Assembly: GCA_965372135.1 (NCBI GenBank)
Contig: CBDVBD010000058.1
Span: 1 to 17,510 of the forward strand
Reading direction: 5' to 3'
Length of the DNA: 17,510 nucleotides
DNA from: CBDVBD01 sp965372135
GTDB taxonomy: Bacteria > Electryoneota > RPQS01 > CBDVBD01
Every line of letters begins with the position of its first letter. Position 1 is the first letter of the stretch. Under the pieces are notes generated by a model that saw nothing but the letters and a program-made list of their open reading frames with translations, did no database searches and was not told the DNA's origin. Shown here piece by piece: positions 1 through 6,797 of this stretch. The position numbers and the translations under genes are program-made.

Positions 1-117
1 TATCTCCCGCAGTTGCTCATCGGTCTTCCCCGGGCAGTACACCACTTCCGAAAACCCGCAACGTTTTTCTCTATCGTGGTCCAGATTGCTGTGATTTATA
101 TCATCATGATTCGGCAC
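1..117 (-). CDS. larB: LarB, nickel-pincer cofactor carboxylase/hydrolase (5' part only)
   Basis: Only the first 39 codons lie in the window. LarB carboxylates the pyridinium ring of nicotinic acid adenine dinucleotide and hydrolyses the phosphoanhydride, the first step of Ni-pincer nucleotide synthesis (known for the family). The visible peptide starts with GTG at 117 and contains a stretch around residues 13-33 with LDHDR, GFSEVVYCPGKT and DEQ. This is the recognisable N-terminal region of LarB, with the FxEVVxxxGKT pattern. The GTG is chosen because AGGAGG lies nine bases upstream and no other in-frame start fits. It overlaps the end of larC by 14 bases, so it is translationally linked to larC. 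Position after larE and larC supports the call. The rest of the gene, including the AIR-carboxylase-like domain, is beyond the left edge. Confidence 0.85.
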   Translation of the reverse strand, partial: MPNHDDINHSNLDHDREKRCGFSEVVYCPGKTDEQLREI

Positions 118-1267
118 GCTTGATAACCTCCTGCATCACTTCGCGAACGGATATATTCTGCTCGTGCGCAATCCGTTTGCATTCCTCGAATTCCGGCACT
201 ACCTCCACCCTATCAGGGCGCTCGATGCGCTTCGCTTTGATATCCCCCCAACCAGTCGTGACCGTTACGTTTGACCTGGGAAGCACCAACCTGCGGACGG
301 TGTGTAACCGAACCCCAATGGTGCTGGAATGCTGAAACATCACGCTGGACAACCTGCCGGCGTCGCCTTTTCGGCACACCACCGTCAACCGAAAACCGGT
401 TCGTCCTTTTTTCATCATCACCGGCATTAACGTCACATCCAACGCACCCGCCTCCCGAAGTACATCAGCTAACTCGGATAACGCCTCCGGGGTATCGTCG
501 TCGATGTCGCTCTCGATAACATCCACTTCCTGGGACAGCCCTTCCAAATCCATGTCTGCTAAGAACGCTCTGATAATATTGGGCATGCCTTCCAGATCTT
601 TGCTCCCGCGACCCGATCCCACTTTCCGTATCACCATCGGTCGCCCGCTCCAGTCGCCTTGGGTCAATGCTGTCAGGATTGCCGCTCCGGTTGGGGTAGT
701 TAATTCTTTATCCTGATCCAACCGCACCACCGGATGCCCGATCAATAATTCCACTGTGGCTGGCGCCGGTACCGGCAGCTCGCCGTGAGCGCAGGTTACC
801 GCCCCTCTGCCCACCGGAATCGGTCCGCAGAATATCGCATCGATATCCAAAAATTCCAACGATATCGCCGTCCCTAAGATATCCACAATCGCATCGGTGG
901 CACCCACTTCATGGAAGTGTACCTTTTCCACCGGAATCCGGTGCACGGTGGCTTCGGCATCCGCCAACCTTCGGAATATCGACAATGCGCGATCCTTCAG
1001 CCGTTGCGGAAAATCCCCCTTTTCGATAATCGCTTCAATATCAGCAAGATTACGGTGTTGATCGGATTCTTCGGTGCTGACCCGCAGCTTTCCGGCAGCA
1101 ATTCCCATCGCATATTCTTCCCGTTCGAACGTAATCTCAAACCCATCTAATCCGGTGGAACGCAAGCCCTGGTCAACCGCATCCACCGGCACTCCCAAAT
1201 CCAATAAAGCCCCCAAAATCATATCACCCGCTGCTCCCGCCACCGGATCGAAACATATCACTTTCAA
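104..1267 (-). CDS. larC: LarC, nickel insertion protein for Ni-pincer cofactor
   Basis: LarC is the CTP-dependent cyclometallase that inserts nickel into the dithiolated pincer nucleotide, finishing the cofactor used by lactate racemase-type enzymes (family knowledge). The 387-residue product has the typical N-terminus CFDPVAGAAGDM, an HFHEVGATDAIVDI stretch near residues 117-130, the HGELPVPAPAT segment and the TTPTGAAIL segment. The C-terminal half has the usual mixed alpha/beta tail. The start is a TTG at 1267 with GGAG seven bases upstream; no ATG fits. It begins four bases after the larE stop and its end overlaps larB. In Lactobacillus plantarum larC is split into larC1 and larC2 and joined by programmed frameshifting. 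Here it is one uninterrupted frame, as in many other bacteria. Confidence 0.93.
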   Translation of the reverse strand: MKVICFDPVAGAAGDMILGALLDLGVPVDAVDQGLRSTGLDGFEITFEREEYAMGIAAGKLRVSTEESDQHRNLADIEAIIEKGDFPQRLKDRALSIFRRLADAEATVHRIPVEKVHFHEVGATDAIVDILGTAISLEFLDIDAIFCGPIPVGRGAVTCAHGELPVPAPATVELLIGHPVVRLDQDKELTTPTGAAILTALTQGDWSGRPMVIRKVGSGRGSKDLEGMPNIIRAFLADMDLEGLSQEVDVIESDIDDDTPEALSELADVLREAGALDVTLMPVMMKKGRTGFRLTVVCRKGDAGRLSSVMFQHSSTIGVRLHTVRRLVLPRSNVTVTTGWGDIKAKRIERPDRVEVVPEFEECKRIAHEQNISVREVMQEVIKRAES

Positions 1268-1271
1268 ATTG

Positions 1272-2105
1272 TTACTCCGATTGGTCTAACATCGCATTCA
1301 TACTGCCGCTTTTAAATCCCGCCAAATCCAACGACACGAACAAGTACCCGAGGTCCTTCAGCTTGTCCGTAATCTGCTGTCGCATACCGTCCGATAACAT
1401 CAGCGGTATTTCTTCCTCTTCGACTTCGATCCGAGCCACCGGATGATGATCCCGCACTCGCACCTGCCGAAAACCCTGTTCCAGCAGGAAATCTTCCGCC
1501 GCACCCACTCGAAGCAGCTTATCCTCAGTGATTTCGGTGCCATAAGGGAATCGGGACGCCAAACAAGCCCGTGCTGGCTTGTCCCAGGTCGGCAAACCGG
1601 CTTCCTTGGACAGTTCCCGGATATCAGCCTTGGTCAATCCAGCCTCCATCATCGGACTGGGGATTTCGATATCTTTCAAGGCTCCCAATCCGGGTCGATG
1701 GTCGCCGGGATCATCGGCATTAGACCCGTCCAGCACATGTTTAATACCGTGTTTATTTGCCACTTCCCGCAGTTCCTGATAGAGCGACTTCTTGCAGTGA
1801 AAGCACCGGTCCGGTGGATTCTCCCGAAATCCAGGCACTCCCAACTCATCAGTGGGCATCTCCACCCATCTCACACTCAAGGATTCCGCAAATTGCTGTG
1901 CTTCCTTAAGTTCCCTGGTTGGATAGGTCGGTGAGGATGCCGTCACCGCCAACACGGATTCTACCCCTAAAACCTGCACCGCCGACCACAGGAGAAATGT
2001 GCTGTCAACCCCTCCTGAGAAACCGATGGCGACAGACCCCAATTCTCGTAGCAATTCGCGAAAATTCCGCTGTTTTTGTTCGAGTTCTTGCCGATTCTTT
2101 TGCAT
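1272..2105 (-). CDS. larE: LarE, ATP-dependent sulfur transferase for Ni-pincer cofactor
   Basis: LarE adenylates the carboxylates of the pyridinium intermediate and replaces oxygen with sulfur (family knowledge). The 277-residue protein has the PP-loop SGGVDS at residues 30-35 and an N-type ATP-pyrophosphatase fold. It has CFHC at 101-104, LDGSNADD near 125-132, the KPARACLASRFPYG stretch with C181, and a C-terminal region ending in LDLAGFKSG. L. plantarum LarE has a single sacrificial cysteine at the position of C181. This protein also carries C101 and C104, so it looks like the three-cysteine type thought to bind a [4Fe-4S] cluster and act catalytically; that assignment is inference from the cysteine pattern. 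The ATG at 2105 has only a weak AAAGAA ahead of it, which suggests coupling to the upstream hydrolase gene 31 bases away. Confidence 0.93.
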   Translation of the reverse strand: MQKNRQELEQKQRNFRELLRELGSVAIGFSGGVDSTFLLWSAVQVLGVESVLAVTASSPTYPTRELKEAQQFAESLSVRWVEMPTDELGVPGFRENPPDRCFHCKKSLYQELREVANKHGIKHVLDGSNADDPGDHRPGLGALKDIEIPSPMMEAGLTKADIRELSKEAGLPTWDKPARACLASRFPYGTEITEDKLLRVGAAEDFLLEQGFRQVRVRDHHPVARIEVEEEEIPLMLSDGMRQQITDKLKDLGYLFVSLDLAGFKSGSMNAMLDQSE

Positions 2106-2136
2106 TTCTTTACAATAAATTTCGCTTTTTTCGGTG

Positions 2137-3219
2137 TTACATGCCGTTTTGTTCGTGTAACCACTTCACAAAATCTTGTTTCATGGGATCGGAGATGGTG
2201 TGTCCGACGGGGTAGGTGAAGTAGGTCACCTGTACCCGGTTGTCCTCCAACAACTCACGAGCTTCTTCCCCATTATCGGGTGTAACCACCTGATCGTCAT
2301 TTCCATGCCCGATATATACCCTGATGCCTTGATTATGCATTTCTTGCAGGCGTTCCGTAGTGGCAAATCTGTCTATTATCCAACCACCAAAGGCAGCATA
2401 TCCGGCAACGATATCCGGTCTCATCAGTCCCATCAAATGTGCCGCCCAAGCCCCTTGGCTGAAACCCGCCATCCAGAATTTGTTCCCTTCAATATTGAAA
2501 CGTTCCATCATATCCTTCGACACCTGCTCGATCCAATCAACCGTCATTTGAGCACCCTGGTTAAACGTCTGGGGATCCTCGGAGGCAATGGATGGGAAAT
2601 ATTGAAACCCACTCTGTGTATCTTTAATGTAATAAGGTGCTTGCGGAGCGGCATAGATGAAATTCAGGGTGTCTAAATCATTCGCCAATTTGATAAATCG
2701 CCGGGAATTGCCGCCGCGACCGTGGAGCAAAATAACCAGCGGGTATGCCCGCTCTGGATTGTAGTTAGCTGGAATACGTACCCAATACGGCGCCAGTTTT
2801 GCTTGCTCCGTGTAGAGCCCCTTAATAGATTCCTTACCGCTTTCTACGGCAAGCAATTTGTCGATCAAATCCAAAGCTTGTTTGTATTTGGGAAGGTCGC
2901 GAATCGTCTCAAGGTCGGGGTCTTTCTCGGTATGAGGACGTCCCCGCCAACCCGCCTCCACCGCATCTAACAACACGTCCGCTGCCTCTTCCGGCTGCCC
3001 GTTTAACGCTAAGGTACACGCCCAGTTGTACCAGGAAGAATAATCGGAAGGCTGGGCTTCCACCCATTTCTGGTAATACTCCGCCGACTTCGCCCAATCC
3101 TTGTTGCGGTATGCTGTATTGGCGATATCCACATACGAAGATCCCCCCGGTTCTACCGCCATCGCAGCCACCGCTGCTAACAACCCAATGACAAGCAACG
3201 CTTTCATCCGTGGAATCAT
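2137..3219 (-). CDS. Exported TPR plus alpha/beta-hydrolase (esterase/phospholipase-like)
   Basis: This is a 360-residue exported hydrolase. Residues 1-21 form a signal peptide (basic start, hydrophobic core LLVIGLLAAVAAMA). Residues about 30-120 resemble two TPR units (AYRNKDWAKSAEYYQKWVEAQP, then WYNWACTLALNGQPEEA). Residues 155-360 are an alpha/beta hydrolase of the carboxylesterase/phospholipase kind. The latter has an oxyanion motif HGRGG (166-170), nucleophile elbow GFSQG with S254, an acidic residue in GHGNDDQVV (D308 or D309) and H340 in VGHT. The substrate cannot be told. The ATG at 3219 is chosen over an upstream in-frame start at 3291 because AGGAG sits seven bases before it and the longer form would add a non-signal peptide and overlap the preceding gene. 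It lies between an unknown exported protein and larE, apparently in the same operon. Confidence 0.85.
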   Translation of the reverse strand: MIPRMKALLVIGLLAAVAAMAVEPGGSSYVDIANTAYRNKDWAKSAEYYQKWVEAQPSDYSSWYNWACTLALNGQPEEAADVLLDAVEAGWRGRPHTEKDPDLETIRDLPKYKQALDLIDKLLAVESGKESIKGLYTEQAKLAPYWVRIPANYNPERAYPLVILLHGRGGNSRRFIKLANDLDTLNFIYAAPQAPYYIKDTQSGFQYFPSIASEDPQTFNQGAQMTVDWIEQVSKDMMERFNIEGNKFWMAGFSQGAWAAHLMGLMRPDIVAGYAAFGGWIIDRFATTERLQEMHNQGIRVYIGHGNDDQVVTPDNGEEARELLEDNRVQVTYFTYPVGHTISDPMKQDFVKWLHEQNGM

Positions 3220-3256
3220 TTTATATCTCCTATGTAAAAACAAATTTCTCCCACAG

Positions 3257-3838
3257 TTACGGTACGGCAACCGTAAGATAATCCATGGCAATCACACGGT
3301 ATGCCGGGTGATAGGCTTCCCGGTATATTTCACTGTGATGCACCACCGGCAAGCCGTGATCCGTCATGGTCTGCAAGTATACATAGGCTTCCTGCCCATG
3401 AAACGGCAGGATACCCTCTTCAATCGCCAACATCACCTGCTGCCAGTAATCCACAAACCTAACGGAATCACCTGTAACGGTTTCGGCAGTCTTTACCATG
3501 GCTTCCCACAGGTTGTCCGGGTCCAATTGATTGGCTTTAAACGACCGCAGGTTGACGCGAATCATGGAACTATCAGGCGTAATCAATTCCCACAAAAACA
3601 TATATGCATCCGGATTCACCTGTTCCAACTCGATATCGAGATATCGTCGGGCTGCTTCCGGATTGTCGATGATATGCTTGACCCCGAATTCACCCTGGTA
3701 GAGCATTTTATAGACATCCTGCACCTGCATCAAGGGATACCGGGTCAGGTGATCCTGGATCAGGGTAATCAGGGGTTGAGAATAAGAATTTCCTGCCATT
3801 ATAAAAAACGCAGCGATCCACAAATATATTCGGCACAT
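3257..3838 (-). CDS. Exported protein of unknown function
   Basis: I do not recognise this 193-residue protein with certainty. Residues 1-20 make a signal peptide (basic start, then a hydrophobic stretch, probable cleavage before QP near residue 21). There is no lipobox cysteine, so it is likely periplasmic or secreted. The mature part has a GEFGVKHI segment and a C-terminal YREAYHPAYRVI segment that look conserved in character (buried aromatics, glycine, histidines), but no catalytic motif can be named. It is the first gene after a candidate promoter and is followed after 37 bases by the exported TPR hydrolase and the lar genes. An AGGA precedes the ATG by five bases. A role linked to the hydrolase is inferred from position only. 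Confidence 0.7.
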   Translation of the reverse strand: MCRIYLWIAAFFIMAGNSYSQPLITLIQDHLTRYPLMQVQDVYKMLYQGEFGVKHIIDNPEAARRYLDIELEQVNPDAYMFLWELITPDSSMIRVNLRSFKANQLDPDNLWEAMVKTAETVTGDSVRFVDYWQQVMLAIEEGILPFHGQEAYVYLQTMTDHGLPVVHHSEIYREAYHPAYRVIAMDYLTVAVP

Positions 3839-3875
3839 AACCGTCCTGGCTCATTCATATTTCTTCATATCTTAT

Positions 3876-3904
3876 AATTTAGCAAATTCCTGGATAGCAG
3901 TCAA
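3876..3904 (-). promoter_or_regulatory. Candidate sigma70-type promoter for the exported protein-hydrolase-larECB operon
   Basis: On the minus strand, TTGACT (3899-3904) and TAAATT (3876-3881) are separated by exactly 17 bases, 37 bases before the ATG at 3838. The surrounding 285-base intergenic stretch (3839-4123) is AT-rich and divergent to the truncated glycosyltransferase on the plus strand. Nothing else was recognised in it. Downstream gene gaps of 37, 31 and 4 bases support a single transcript. Confidence 0.45.
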
Positions 3905-4123
3905 GTTGAAATGTACTAATTATAAAATCTGACAGATAGGAACCCTATCGGTGTTACTATTCCTATCCATAATGGTTCCAAATTATCATGCTATTTTAGC
4001 CAAAAGTTGGGAAATATCATATGAACGCCGCCGGAAACCGGTGAAAAATCCGGTTGACTATTTGTACGGAATTGCTTACTTTCATATGATTGAGTCAAAA
4101 TCTGATTTTGGTGATGATACTAT

Positions 4124-4384
4124 ATGGACGCTTTGGAGGATATAAAATACTCCGCGAAACCAACTGGAATTACCTGGTGGATTGGGTTGGTATTGTTAGT
4201 GCTGATGGCGGTACTGCTGTTCTTTACTAATCTGGGAAACCCGGACTTCTGGAGCGATGAGGTACTGTCGAAGGTTAAGTTCGCTAACTTCTTTGACAAC
4301 CTGAAACAGATTGCCACCGATATCCACCCCCCCGTTGTATTCGATATTATCGTGGAGCTGGAACGCATTGTGGGGTTCGGTTAG
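4124..4384 (+). pseudogene. 5' fragment of a GT39/ArnT-like membrane glycosyltransferase
   Basis: The 86-residue reading frame is the N-terminus of a polytopic GT-C glycosyltransferase that normally runs to about 450-600 residues. It shows a short cytoplasmic start, a transmembrane helix (about residues 17-36) and then the first extracytoplasmic loop with DFWSDE (41-46). The paired acidic residues there are the usual catalytic or metal-binding site of this superfamily. The HPP motif at 68-70 starts the second helix. The frame stops at a TAG (4382-4384) where it meets a transposase remnant on the other strand. The similarity ends around VGFG, where homologues continue with the next membrane segments. 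No Shine-Dalgarno stands before the ATG at 4124. It is almost certainly non-functional. Confidence 0.7.
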
Positions 4385-4610
4385 CCGGGCACAGCCTCCG
4401 GGTCTGGTTATGCAGACCATCCTCACGGAGCAATCTGTATCGTCCTAACCATTTGTAGAACTTGGTTCTGGAGCGTCCTAGCATGCGGCAGACTTGGGTG
4501 ACGCTTCTTCGTTCTTCAAAGAGTTTGATGGCTAGCCGTCTGAGATGGATGGCTTGCTGATGGTTAGTCGTGTCGCCTACTGATCTTGTCTTTGGTGTCA
4601 ACCTTGACAA
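4385..4610 (-). mobile_element. Remnant of an IS481/IS3-like transposase (N-terminal HTH part only)
   Basis: The minus strand encodes a helix-turn-helix segment, from about 4560 down to 4395, with HQQAIHLRRLAIKLFEERRS, TQVCRMLGRSRTKFYKWLGRY and a following basic EDGLHN..TRR. That is the DNA-binding N-terminus of an IS481- or IS3-type integrase-like transposase. The DDE catalytic domain is absent. The frame runs into the truncated glycosyltransferase and turns into nonsense (RLCPANRTPQ) at about 4385-4395. The only start codon in frame is a TTG at 4610, with no good ribosome site. The small palindrome at 4596-4609 may mark one element end. The missing right part and the cut glycosyltransferase meet at one point, so a deletion probably removed both. 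Confidence 0.65.
4596..4609. repeat. Perfect 14-base palindrome at the edge of the transposase remnant
   Basis: TGTCAACCTTGACA reads as TGTCAA-CC-TTGACA, 6-base perfect arms around CC. IS481/IS3 elements begin with TGT and end with ACA, so this may be a terminal repeat end. A further copy of GTGTCAAC occurs in direct orientation at 4691-4698. The role is unproven. Confidence 0.4.
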
Positions 4611-4650
4611 GATACTACAGGATGTGCGCTATGACAAGGATTTTCCTACT

Positions 4651-4683
4651 CAAGTTCCCTTCGTCTACGACTTCGGGAACTTG
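4651..4683. repeat. 9-bp stem-loop of unknown role
   Basis: CAAGTTCCC (4651-4659) is perfectly complementary to GGGAACTTG (4675-4683) across a 15-base loop. Neither strand shows a T-run after the stem, so it does not look like an intrinsic terminator. It lies between the transposase remnant and a small ORF remnant and may belong to a degraded mobile element or a dispersed repeat. Confidence 0.5.
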
Positions 4684-4739
4684 GATAGGAGTGTCAACAC
4701 ATCGCTAAGATAATACACTTTAAGTTATTTCGAAAATCC

Positions 4740-4817
4740 ATGCGGGAAAGGGAAATTACGAAAGCGCAAGACAGATTGGAAGACATGGTGAAAATCGGGC
4801 AACAAACCGGTAAATAA
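4740..4817 (+). other. 25-codon ORF, probable 3' remnant of a deleted gene
   Basis: An open frame reads MREREITKAQDRLEDMVKIG and a few more residues to TAA, ending nine bases before the next gene's first start. The frame is open upstream through FKLFRKS. Its amphipathic helical character and position just before an intact glycosyltransferase suggest the C-terminal tail of a gene whose body was lost with the transposase event. No Shine-Dalgarno precedes the ATG. It could be chance; I do not recognise it. Confidence 0.25.
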
Positions 4818-4828
4818 CCCGCCGAGTG

Positions 4829-6433
4829 ATGATGGGAATCAGCAAGAAACACCTGTTTTGGCTGCTGCTAATTTGCATACTGTTCGTCATCCACGCACTT
4901 TTCCTAAGCTGCGTGGCGGAGGATGCTTATATCTCATTTCGATATGCCGAAAACCTAATTCAGGGACACGGATTGGTGTGGAATGTCGGCGAACCTCCGG
5001 TGGAGGGATACACCAACTTCCTCTGGGTAATCCTGTCCGCACTGGCATTGGTATTGGGATTGCCGGTGCCGGTTTTCACTCAAGCTGTGGGCATCGTCTC
5101 CGGCATCGCCATCGTATTCCTGACCTACCTGTATGCGCGACGCCTATTGAATTTGGCTGATTATTCGTTAATCCCCTGCCTATTCCTTGCCGTATCCGGT
5201 CCCTTTGCCACCTGGGCTGCCAGCGGCATGGAAACCAATTTCTTCGCGTTGTGCATTCTGACCGGGTGCTATTTTTTCGCTCGCTTTTGGCAAGGGAGAC
5301 ATTATCGCTATCTTTATGTCACCGCAATCGCACTCCTGATCGCTACCCTGACCAGACCGGAAGGTTTTCTTATTGCTGCGGTCCTGGGAATCCTACACTT
5401 GCGGTTTCTCTACAAGTCCCAGGAAAACATTTGCAAGGCTTCCCTGTTGTCACTCTTTATCTACTTAGTACCGTTTCTCATCTACTTCACATGGCGGTTT
5501 TCCTACTTCGGTTACCCGCTGCCCAACACATTTTATGCCAAAACCGGCGGCGGAATTTATCAATATCTCAGAGGGGGAATCTACCTGGGCTATTTCTCCG
5601 CCTATTTCATATTCCCGTTACTTCTACCAGTATTTTTGTGGTGGTGGGAAAAAGGAACCAGCTTCAAGAGCCCGGCACCGATGGGTAATGATACTAAACC
5701 CAATATCGGCATGATGAGCTGCCTGACGCTGTGCGTGATTTACACGATGTACATCATCTTTGTTGGTGGTGATTATATGGCGATGTTTCGGTTTTTTGTG
5801 CCGATTCTGCCGTTGATTTATCTGTGTTTCGGGTCGGTGTTCCGCACCTTGTATTACTCACCTTCGATGACCACTAAAAGACGTGCTTTAGTCCACGTAT
5901 TGCTGATATTCGCAGTAACAGCCACCATATTTCAATCCACCCCCGCCGAGAAAATCATCCTGCATCCACCGCTGTTTCAACACGGGCAATACCAAGGGGT
6001 AATGACCGAACGCTGGCATTCAACCCGGTTATCCTTAATTGGACAGTTTTTCCATGACTACAAGCGCGATAATGACGAAAGCCTTGCCACCGACGCCATC
6101 GGCGCCATCGGGTATTTTTCCGGCATGAAAATCTACGATATTTACGGGATTGTGGATCCGGAAATCGCCCACCTTTCGGAATCGAACAAACCCCTGGGTT
6201 GGGGGTTGCCCGCCCACGAAAAAACAAATGATGCTTACATATTTTCAAAGACTCCCACCTATTACATGTTTTCCCGGGACCTCACCGAGGAACCAGTATC
6301 TATTCCGGACTTTGCAGATCCCGATTTGCAGCGCTACATTTCGGACAATTATAAGCTATCGTCGGTATGGTTAGAGGATACGAAAAACCAGGAAGCCGGA
6401 TATTTCTGCTTCCTGGAATTGCAGAGAGATTAA
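4829..6433 (+). CDS. Polytopic GT-C glycosyltransferase (AftB-like family)
   Basis: This integral membrane protein of about 534 residues starts with a transmembrane helix (about residues 9-28), then an extracytoplasmic loop with AEDAYISFRYAENL and VEGYTNFLW. In the arabinofuranosyl- and mannosyltransferase GT-C proteins that resemble mycobacterial AftB, this D/E-D-A-x-I-S-F-R-Y plus E-G-Y-T-N-F-L-W signature marks the catalytic loop using a polyprenyl-phosphate sugar donor. Some nine to eleven further hydrophobic helices follow to about residue 370. A soluble C-terminal domain runs from about 380 to the end. The sugar and acceptor cannot be deduced; a surface glycan is likely. Three starts lie together (GTG 4826, ATG 4829, ATG 4832) with no clear Shine-Dalgarno, so the exact start is uncertain. 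It is the only intact gene in the eroded segment. Confidence 0.75.
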   Translation: MMGISKKHLFWLLLICILFVIHALFLSCVAEDAYISFRYAENLIQGHGLVWNVGEPPVEGYTNFLWVILSALALVLGLPVPVFTQAVGIVSGIAIVFLTYLYARRLLNLADYSLIPCLFLAVSGPFATWAASGMETNFFALCILTGCYFFARFWQGRHYRYLYVTAIALLIATLTRPEGFLIAAVLGILHLRFLYKSQENICKASLLSLFIYLVPFLIYFTWRFSYFGYPLPNTFYAKTGGGIYQYLRGGIYLGYFSAYFIFPLLLPVFLWWWEKGTSFKSPAPMGNDTKPNIGMMSCLTLCVIYTMYIIFVGGDYMAMFRFFVPILPLIYLCFGSVFRTLYYSPSMTTKRRALVHVLLIFAVTATIFQSTPAEKIILHPPLFQHGQYQGVMTERWHSTRLSLIGQFFHDYKRDNDESLATDAIGAIGYFSGMKIYDIYGIVDPEIAHLSESNKPLGWGLPAHEKTNDAYIFSKTPTYYMFSRDLTEEPVSIPDFADPDLQRYISDNYKLSSVWLEDTKNQEAGYFCFLELQRD

Positions 6434-6797
6434 ATTGAACAACCACACCAAGCTAAATTTCACGGAAATTCGAGGGAACATTCCCAGCGCTTATGCGTTT
6501 ACGATATAACAAATCCAAATTTATATGATTTGGCTATGTTCTTATAAATATATTAGTTACTCATAAAATCAATCGACCAACCCTCAGATTTCTAATACCC
6601 GTGTAACTACATAGTATCATTCAAATATTTTTTGCTAAACGTTAACTTATATATTTTAAAAAGACAAAATGAACCCAATATATCCTAAATATTTTCTAAG
6701 TCACAAATTTTGCCAGGCAAGCCAAATTCAAATATTGAATGCAAACTCTGCGTCAATTTGAACGAAGGATAATCATTGCTTACATTGAAATTACGAA
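6434..6797. other. AT-rich intergenic spacer, no gene recognised
   Basis: These 364 bases between the glycosyltransferase and the truncated YyaL-like gene are markedly more AT-rich than the flanks, especially 6480-6680. I found no plausible coding frame, tRNA or strong terminator on either strand. A small inverted repeat ATTCAA-ATA-TTGAAT occurs near 6726-6740. The spacer ends abruptly at about 6798, where recognisable protein similarity starts mid-domain, so part of it may be foreign or deletion-derived sequence. Confidence 0.5.

Noticed and set aside
3220..3291. Longer N-terminus for the exported hydrolase starting at 3291
   Set aside because: It would overlap the previous gene and bury the signal peptide, while AGGAG sits at proper spacing before the ATG at 3219.
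3951..4145. GTG-started frame of 64 codons before the truncated glycosyltransferase
   Set aside because: No ribosome site, no recognisable domain, overlaps the start of the glycosyltransferase fragment and lies in an AT-rich divergent spacer; probably chance.
4385..4610. Transposase fragment as a functional regulator with an HTH domain
   Set aside because: The HTH is typical of IS481/IS3 transposases, the frame has no ATG or ribosome site and decays into nonsense at the glycosyltransferase junction.
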